Below, one piece after another: positions 20,521 to 26,657 of a DNA stretch of 26,657 bases. The position numbers and the translations under genes are program-made. This DNA is from Elysia marginata (Eukaryota > Mollusca > Gastropoda > Plakobranchidae). Positions within the stretch are counted from its first letter, which is position 1. The number at the start of each line of letters is the position of its first letter. The notes under the pieces were generated by a model. It had not been told where the DNA came from. It was given only the letters and a program-made list of their open reading frames with translations, and ran no database searches. The stretch covers positions 225,197 through 251,853 of the forward strand of contig BMAT01005369.1 in the NCBI GenBank assembly GCA_019649035.1, given 5' to 3'.

Positions 20521-21474
20521 AAGTGCTAGAAGTGTTCGATGTTCAAGCATTGTAGTCATATTACAACCTATTGACAAAAGCTTTTATTTTTATACTGCAA
20601 GCTATTGAGAAAACATGCTTCTCTTAAAGTCAATATCGTTCATCTAATAACAGAACTAATATAAAGTCATACACTAAACAAAGAAAAGCTTTAAAAGAAA
20701 AGAAACTCCACACATCACAGTATAAAGATAAGTATTGAATTTACAGAAAGATGTCATTGAAAAAAAGACACCAATGAAAGGGAAATAAACGGAGGTACTG
20801 GAACAACGCGCCTTTGAAGAGAAGTAGAACAAAATAAACGAAAACTGTAAAGCATTCTATTGAATAATACACGGGTACAGAGAACTGACAAAAAAAAGCG
20901 ATGGAATGATGTCTCCGCACAGTTTAGGACAGGAGCGTACTCGATGAATGTCTAGAAGATGAAGAATGTACAACTTCTGACTCAGCATAGAGCACTCTAA
21001 GAGAGCTCGTTATGAACACGAACAGCTCCAGATTGGTCAGCAGCGTCTGTGCTCAAGAAAGAAAGGTCATAATCAAACATTTTGACGCAGATAATAACGT
21101 TATAGCTACCTAAACTGAATGACATTGACAACCAAGATGTTGAAGTTCTAGGAATGTTTGACTGCTTTTGAACCAGACCTCGCAATAACAACCTTCTTCG
21201 GACAGTCGTAAAACAATGCGATGACATTATGATATTAGGCTTGCAAAGGACTCACTAATTTGTAATACGTACTAAAGATGAAAGTGAGAAACAAAAAAAT
21301 GCTATTTTGTTAAGTCGACCAACAACAAAAAAATGAAACCGAAAATCGCCACGGCATGATTTTACCTTGCCCTGGTTTAGAGCTATTAACTTCTTTATTT
21401 GATAACATGATATCGTTGATATGATGAGCTCAAGACAAGCTTCAACAGTGAAACACAAATCCTGTGTTTCTAAT
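20521..21474. other. Non-coding stretch
   Basis: AT-rich DNA with no supported gene. A 76-codon minus-strand frame at 20997-21227 has no domain. Confidence 0.4.
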
Positions 21475-21681
21475 TTACAGCCTCTTTCTTCTTCTTTCCT
21501 TATGTCTCTGACTTCTACGGCTTTTCATATTTCTTTCTGTTTTTTGTCTATCTTTATTATCTGTCTGTCTGTACCTTTCTCTCTGCCTCTCACCCTTTCT
21601 CTCTTTCTCCCTCTCTCTGTCTCTCTGTATCTGTTTCTGTCTGTCTCTGTCTGCCTGCCTGTCTGTCTCCCTACTCTCTCT

Positions 21682-21735
<54 letters not shown>
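21475..21735. repeat. Polypyrimidine tract with (CT)n core
   Basis: About 260 bases of C/T-rich sequence containing CTGT/CTCT words and ending in a nearly pure (CT)n run at about 21689-21733. It creates long open frames on both strands (S/L-rich or E/R-rich) that are low-complexity artefacts. Confidence 0.95.
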
Positions 21736-21737
<2 letters not shown>

Positions 21738-21739
21738 GT

Positions 21740-22690
21740 TTTGGTCTTTCCACTATACAAAACCCCTGGAATTAGTGGTTAAGTAACGTGACTTGCATTT
21801 AAAATCGATTTCTTTTTTTAATGTCACAACCAGAAAACTTTCTCCCAGGTACACCAAAAATTATTTTTAAACAACCAGTCAGGTTTTGGTGGTGTTTGAC
21901 TACTGTAAAATTCATGCTTTCGGTAAAACAAAAAAAAACAACAAAAAAAAACAGTGTTATTGAACGCCAGTAAGCGCTGTCACGCCATTCGTCGTTCATG
22001 ATTCGATATCGAATTCTGTCATCGATTAATCGATTGACTTTGCTCAGTAACCTACCCTTCACGCTCTTTCTGCGTACTTCATAAAAGCAGCGCAAATTTA
22101 TACGGTTTCAATTTACAACTGGTTAAGCGGTTGACCTTTCCTGTTGGAACAATAGCCAGAACCCGTTCTAATCAGATATGAATAATTCAATCCATGCATT
22201 GAACGCTGGAAGTGTGAACAATGAGTGTGTTACCCTGTCCTCCAATATAAAATTCTTTGCTTTAAGCGTTTCCACCTGTGTCGGAAACATCATAAGCATT
22301 TTTATAGTGTAATATTCTCGTATCTATAGAATGATTTACTGATATGTACATTTCTTTTAATAAGAACACGTATGAAAAAAGCGAAACTGGCTTTAAAATG
22401 TTGCACTTATATCACAAATGTTTGGTTTACGTTCTATGTAAACTAAGTTATAAAATCCAACTGCGTTTTTAGTAGCTTGCTTTTTCTAAAAACTAACATC
22501 TATGATTAAAAATTAAATGTACTCGACGACATATTCTGTGAGCTCTAGACGTCGATCACTGCAGTACTAAAGCTAGTCCATTCAGTTGCCGGCCGATCAA
22601 CTACTGTACAACACATGAAAAAAGCACCCCCCCCCCTTTAATGGTGACCACTTGCTTTCTTTGTTTTGCCACACCGTGAATGGAATTCAA
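21740..22690. other. Non-coding stretch
   Basis: No gene or clear element. Contains a C-run near 22626-22636 followed by TTTAAT, similar to the C-run plus TTTAAT at about 17866-17882. Confidence 0.4.
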
Positions 22691-22699
22691 AATGTTAAA

Positions 22700-22930
22700 A
22701 GCCACGACCTGTAACAAGTTCAGACTGTATCGGTCCCTGGAGACTGCTCTTGCCAGTCACCATTTGTTGAGAATCGAACTCTGATGGAGCTGCCCATTGT
22801 CCTGGGTATTTAATCAAGAACCTCGCGCTATTGCGACATAATTTACTCGCAGGGGCGGCCAATAGGACAAAGCTAGGGTGTGGGACGTGTGAGGCTCTCT
22901 GGTTGTGCATTGTTAAGGGTGAGATGGGAA
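22700..22930. other. GC-richer island with CCAAT and GC-box words
   Basis: The stretch is clearly less AT-rich than its neighbours. GGGGCGGCCAATAGG (about 22853-22867) joins a GC box and a CCAAT box, and ATTAAATAC (minus strand, about 22809-22801) is TATA-like. A 101-codon frame runs across it on the minus strand without a recognisable domain. It could be a remnant retroelement promoter or LTR, or an isolated promoter; neither is proven. Confidence 0.25.
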
Positions 22931-23618
22931 GCGGTATGAAAACTAATTGGATAGGATTTGATAGATATGCAGGGAAAAAAAACAACTGAAAGCAAAGCAA
23001 GTATGCTTTAAAGCCTTTTTTTAGTTACTTAAAGTTTCATTTTGTGGGTTTTTGGAGTTGTTGACATTGCTAGAAAATCATACCATTAGAATTTTCGATA
23101 GAAATTGATTGTTGCAAAATAGTATTAAACTAGTCAGAGCGGATTCTTTAAATTATATTTGACTGAACTAAAAGTTTAATTTCTTATAGAGCTGTTATTT
23201 CTTTGCCCAACGTTTTGTGGTTAGAAAGTAAAAATATTGCGATTTACTTCCAATACTACGGGAATTTCATTATCTGTCTTTGCCCTGGTATTTTCAAACC
23301 TGATTTAGATCAACAACTATCGCCTTGGTTTTTTTACTTACAAAGATAAAGGCTTTGAAGCTTAATGTAGATCTTTCTCATCATCTCCTCGTCACTAAAA
23401 TCAGTGAAAGTTTTTCTTCAGTGCAAGCAGCCAGGTAGTGCTCTGAGCGAGTGTGGCCATTATCTCAGGTCTAGCATCATTGGTGAGTGTAAGTGTGTAA
23501 AATATTCACAATATCTCCTTCAGGTTCTGTAATCAAAACAAAGTTCTATAAATATAAAAGTTCTATAAATGTAAAAAAAAATTATGTATATCTTTATCCT
23601 TTTCTGATCTTCCTGAGC

Positions 23619-23800
23619 GTCAGTGTAGCCATCCTGTCAAGTATATTATCAGGTCTATCATCATCTTTTTGAGAGAGAGAGCGTAGTCATCATCTCAGGT
23701 CCAGCATCAGGTCAGTGTAGCCATCCTCTCAGGTCTATTATCAGGTCTATCATCATCTTTTTGAGAGGGAGCGTAGTCATCATCTCAGGTCCAGCATCAG
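23619..23800 (+). repeat. 92-bp tandem duplication
   Basis: Two units starting GTCAGTGTAGCCATCCT at 23619 and 23711. The second unit is 90 bp, having lost one GA from a GAGAGA run. A related partial unit (GTGTGGCCATTATCTCAGGTC) is near 23450-23475. Each unit contains several CAGGTC/ATCATC words, so it probably grew from a shorter repeat. Confidence 0.85.
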
Positions 23801-23809
23801 GTCAAATTA

Positions 23810-24360
23810 TACTGTAGTTTGAAGCCGAGCGCACTCGCTGATGGAGCTAATCAAGATGTTGACAATAATGAGTCTCGCGTGGACTTGAACTGCGTCCTGG
23901 TCTGGACTCTGACCGCCAGTGTTGATGGTTCGGGTAAATAGTTTATGGGCTCTCTAGACTTTCTCGGGCACCGCCGCCAGGCCAGATGGACTCGGCTTTA
24001 GAGAAGGAGTAATCAAGGAAAGATAGGCTTCTAGAGCCGTTTTGTGCATAAGCTCAATTTAAAAATTAGAATCATATGAAGGAAAAGGGAAGAAAATAAT
24101 TATGTTGGCTTAGGGAGAATAATTATTTATACGTATTGGTACTGTTACCTCTCTCAGAATTTGTTTAGGACCAGGACATAATCATCATTATCGAAATGTG
24201 CGTTTGTTTGATACGTGCATAATGCTTTGATTTTTATATTAAAGGTCTGTGTTTGTAATGCTACACTCCTTTACTTTTTTAACGTTTATTAATAAATCTG
24301 TGCATCCGCGCCACCAAGCACTGTTCAGGCGAATTATAAGCCTTTGAAAAATACTTTAGT
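23810..24360. other. Non-coding stretch with possible decayed tRNA-like sequence
   Basis: GGACTTGAACTGCGTCC (about 23880-23896) reads as a weak B box on the minus strand, but no convincing A box was found. Otherwise no gene or element is supported. Confidence 0.3.
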
Positions 24361-24417
24361 TATTATTAATTTCCATTATTATTATTACTATTATTATTAT
24401 TATTATTATTGTTGTTG

Positions 24418-24466
<49 letters not shown>

Positions 24467-24470
24467 CATA
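24361..24470. repeat. (TTA)n microsatellite with a GTT interruption
   Basis: About 110 bases of ATT/TTA trinucleotide repeat, interrupted by four GTT units near 24411-24421. Confidence 0.97.
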
Positions 24471-24759
24471 ACTCGAGAAGTACCAGTGATTTTCTTAGAT
24501 AGATGTGATGGAATTGGTTAAAGTAAGGATGAAAACGTGACATCCGATTGATTGAGATTCGTTGCAAAAAAAAAACGATCCTTAATCGCCGACCCCACTC
24601 AAACGGCCACTATAATGCCCATGTTGTTCCTCTAAATAAAGAAAATAACGTGATATGCAGTTACTTAAAAAAATTACATTGAACTAAATGAATTGAGTTC
24701 ATTCATTTTTTAAATAGCCTAAATCTAGCGCTTGTTTGGCAGGATTTAAAAAAAGCTTG

Positions 24760-24850
24760 CGAGTGTGGGGATCGAGCCCCTGACATTGTCACACCTCGAC
24801 TTTCACATTGTTAGAAGGACGCTCTAACCGAATGAGTCTCTGGTCTACTA
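24760..24850 (-). mobile_element. tRNA-like element (SINE head or tRNA pseudogene)
   Basis: On the minus strand an A-box-like TTCGGTTAGAGCG (24832-24820) and a B box GGCTCGATCCC (24778-24768) are followed by CACTCGCAAGC and a T7 run, a pol III terminator. The acceptor arms pair poorly, so a working tRNA is unlikely. No body or target-site duplication was found. Confidence 0.5.
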
Positions 24851-24859
24851 ATGGTTCAC

Positions 24860-25665
24860 ACAATCTTAAACAAGTGAAGGCGGTTGTTACTGCTTTGTTA
24901 GGGAAGATAAGACTGAAAATTTTTAAATGGCTAGATATCTAGATTTCGAATCTAGAGCTTGGAGCGTATTCAGACTTTAAATATAAAAAAGCATCTTTCC
25001 CAGATTGAATTTTGATTACTCAACAACATCATTTAATATTTAGTTTATCCTTTCAAATTTGAGGTCACGAACCTTCACCTAGATCTGCGATTATCGGCCC
25101 CAATGTTTTATCCTCCTTTTTTATCATAATTCAGATTTTCTCTCCCTTTCCTCTCACTTTGTCTTTGGCATTTTCCATCTCTTTACTTGACTGGCGGGCT
25201 CTTCCTCTCTCACTTTCTCTTTTAGCCCAAAACCAAGAGTTTCTACTGCAACTCGTACTGTCCACATTTGTTTGTTCATGCCTGTCTGTAACGGTTTAAA
25301 TATTCCTCTTTAAATCTTTATCAAAACTCACATCTCTCTTAACTCTTTCTCTCTCTCCCCCCCCTCTCTCTCCCTCTCTCTTTGTCTTTTCATGCCTGTT
25401 TGTAGACATCCATGCCTTTCTGTCTCTTCATCTCCCACCTTCTCTTCTGTTCGTAAACTATGATTAATGTCAAAAACAAACATTTTAGATCTAGATTGGA
25501 TTCTATAAATCTAGCAAGATTTTAGTTTATGCCTTAAGTGGATTTAAAACAGATGAACATAGATTAGTATTTTTTCTACTGCAATGTTATTTAGAGCAGC
25601 TGAGGGGTAGATAGCCTAGACCTGCTTGTCTCGCAGCTGAATGAGACATGACGTCATGGCACGCT
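24860..25665. other. Non-coding stretch with CT-rich tract
   Basis: No gene. A CT-rich low-complexity tract with a C-run lies at about 25330-25390. Confidence 0.45.
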
Positions 25666-25681
25666 CGAACATCTCAGTTAC

Positions 25682-25983
25682 GTTGGTTGGTTGGTTATTT
25701 GAATTTTAACAACTCTTTTCAACTACAAGGTTATACCAGAGACGGCGCTTGAGACAATTGAAAGCGTGCTGCCACACTGTGATGTATGGAGCGCTGCATA
25801 CACCAAAACCAGTCACATTACTCTGACACCGGGCCGACCAGACTTAGCGCTAAATCCATAATGCCAGACACCAGGCGGATCAGCTACTAATACCAATTTT
25901 AAAGTCTTTGACTCTGCCGGGGAACGAACCCGTACCTCCCGATCTCTGAGCGAGTGTCTTTACCGCTGGGCCACAGAGCCGGT
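25682..25983 (-). mobile_element. Structurally complete tRNA-derived SINE with target-site duplication
   Basis: About 302 bp on the minus strand. A box TGGCCCAGCGG (25973-25963) and B box GGTTCGTTCCC (25930-25920) are spaced 43 bases apart, followed by a body containing GGTGTCAGAGTAATGTGAC and a 3' end of CCAA repeats (plus-strand GTTGGTTGGTT at 25682-25692). The element is flanked by a perfect 12-bp target-site duplication, CATCTCAGTTAC, at 25670-25681 and 25984-25995. It shares its A-box style and A-B spacing with the head at 8045-8151. Confidence 0.9.
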
Positions 25984-25999
25984 CATCTCAGTTACATCT

Positions 26000-26657
26000 T
26001 AGGGAATGATAAAACAGTCTGAATTGACCAAAGAGCAATTATGAGACGAGTTGTAGAAAATTTGAAATCTGTAGTTTGAAGATACTTGTAGTGGTGTATT
26101 TTTCATCAGAGTATAAGCCATAGTTTTGTAAACAAAGTGCATTTTATTACAAATCATATTAATTTCAAATCTTACTTTCCCTTGTCTTCCACCATACTTT
26201 TTTGTCTTAATGGAGGCTTGAAATTTAAGTTCATGGATTAAGAGAGATAACTAGTGAATATCTGCACAGCTTAATTTTTGTCTCATACATTTTAACCTTT
26301 TATGTTCTCACTTTTATTTTGTTTCGACTTTGTTTCCTTTTTCATCTTCTGTCTTTTTCTTTATCTTTTCCCTTCTTTTCTTTTTTTTTCTTCTTTTAAG
26401 TTCTTTTTTATATGATTTAAAAAATACTGAGTCTAAGATACTTAACATACATGAGTATATCATAACAGTACCAACAGCAAGCAATTGTCACAAGATTTCC
26501 TCTTGGGAGATTCTTGTTGCTTACGTTTCAGACATGACAAAACAGTGAAAGGAAGCTAAACAAAGACGTAGAGAAAACAATTTTAATATCCGCGATGCAG
26601 AGAAAACCACAGGTCACAACAATATCGTCATGGCTCAAGATGATGCCAGCAAAGGAT
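26000..26657. other. Non-coding end of window
   Basis: T-rich low-complexity DNA around 26330-26400. A 72-codon plus-strand frame here is an artefact of that tract at its start and has no recognisable domain after it. Confidence 0.4.

Noticed and set aside
21421-21786. Long open frames on both strands (L/S-rich and E/R-rich).
   Set aside because: They come from the polypyrimidine and (CT)n tract and have no coding character outside it.
22695-23000. 101-codon minus-strand frame across the GC-richer island.
   Set aside because: No domain recognised and an unlikely start. The openness is explained by lower AT content, so it is reported only as a composition feature.
24760-24850. Functional tRNA gene on the minus strand.
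   Set aside because: A and B boxes and a T-run are present, but the acceptor arms pair poorly and the A-to-B distance is long.
1-26657. CRISPR arrays, bacterial operons or ribosomal RNA genes.
   Set aside because: None seen. Introns, poly(A) signals, SINEs and LINEs show an animal nuclear genome.

Overview
This window looks like a stretch of an animal nuclear genome, most likely a mollusc and probably a gastropod. It is AT-rich by eye and gene-poor. Coding exons carry canonical GT/AG splice signals and AATAAA poly(A) signals. The intergenic DNA is filled with decayed non-LTR retrotransposons, tRNA-derived SINEs and microsatellites. The gastropod assignment rests mainly on the protein encoded at 16.2-17.8 kb, which has an Ig-like domain, a coiled coil and a C-terminal globular domain. 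That layout parallels the gastropod FREP/CREP/GREP (VIgL) immune lectins.

Layout. (1) 0.4-3.6 kb: two convergent, diverged paralogous exons encode small secreted cysteine-rich proteins. Both have the framework C-x3-C-x3-C-x24-C-x3-C-x3-C, an NPLxxxC motif before the first cysteine, and a phase-1 intron at the same place inside the signal peptide. I do not recognise the family, and it is the best candidate here for an undescribed system. (2) 3.68-4.80 kb: a decayed LINE on the minus strand, with a 3' stem-loop and a short tetranucleotide tail, lies just upstream of the second paralogue's exon. (3) 4.8-9.8 kb: mostly non-coding, with a 44-bp tandem repeat, a tRNA-like SINE head and one copy of an interspersed repeat. 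(4) 9.84-11.23 kb: two LINE fragments arranged tail to tail. (5) 11.2-16.2 kb: non-coding, with a (TCTA)n microsatellite, a 92-bp direct duplication and further copies of the interspersed repeat. (6) 16.2-19.3 kb: the Ig-like/coiled-coil gene on the minus strand, with a possible upstream exon about 1.3 kb away and a SINE in the intervening intron. (7) 19.3-26.7 kb: non-coding DNA with microsatellites, a 92-bp tandem duplication, a tRNA-like element, one structurally complete SINE with a 12-bp target-site duplication, and one very small ORF (20.40-20.52 kb) with a signal-peptide-like start and a cysteine-rich tail.

How they may work together: all three supported genes encode predicted secreted, disulphide-rich proteins, so extracellular defence or signalling is a fair guess, but nothing in the sequence ties them into one pathway. 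For all three, the exon carrying the start codon is missing from the window or uncertain.
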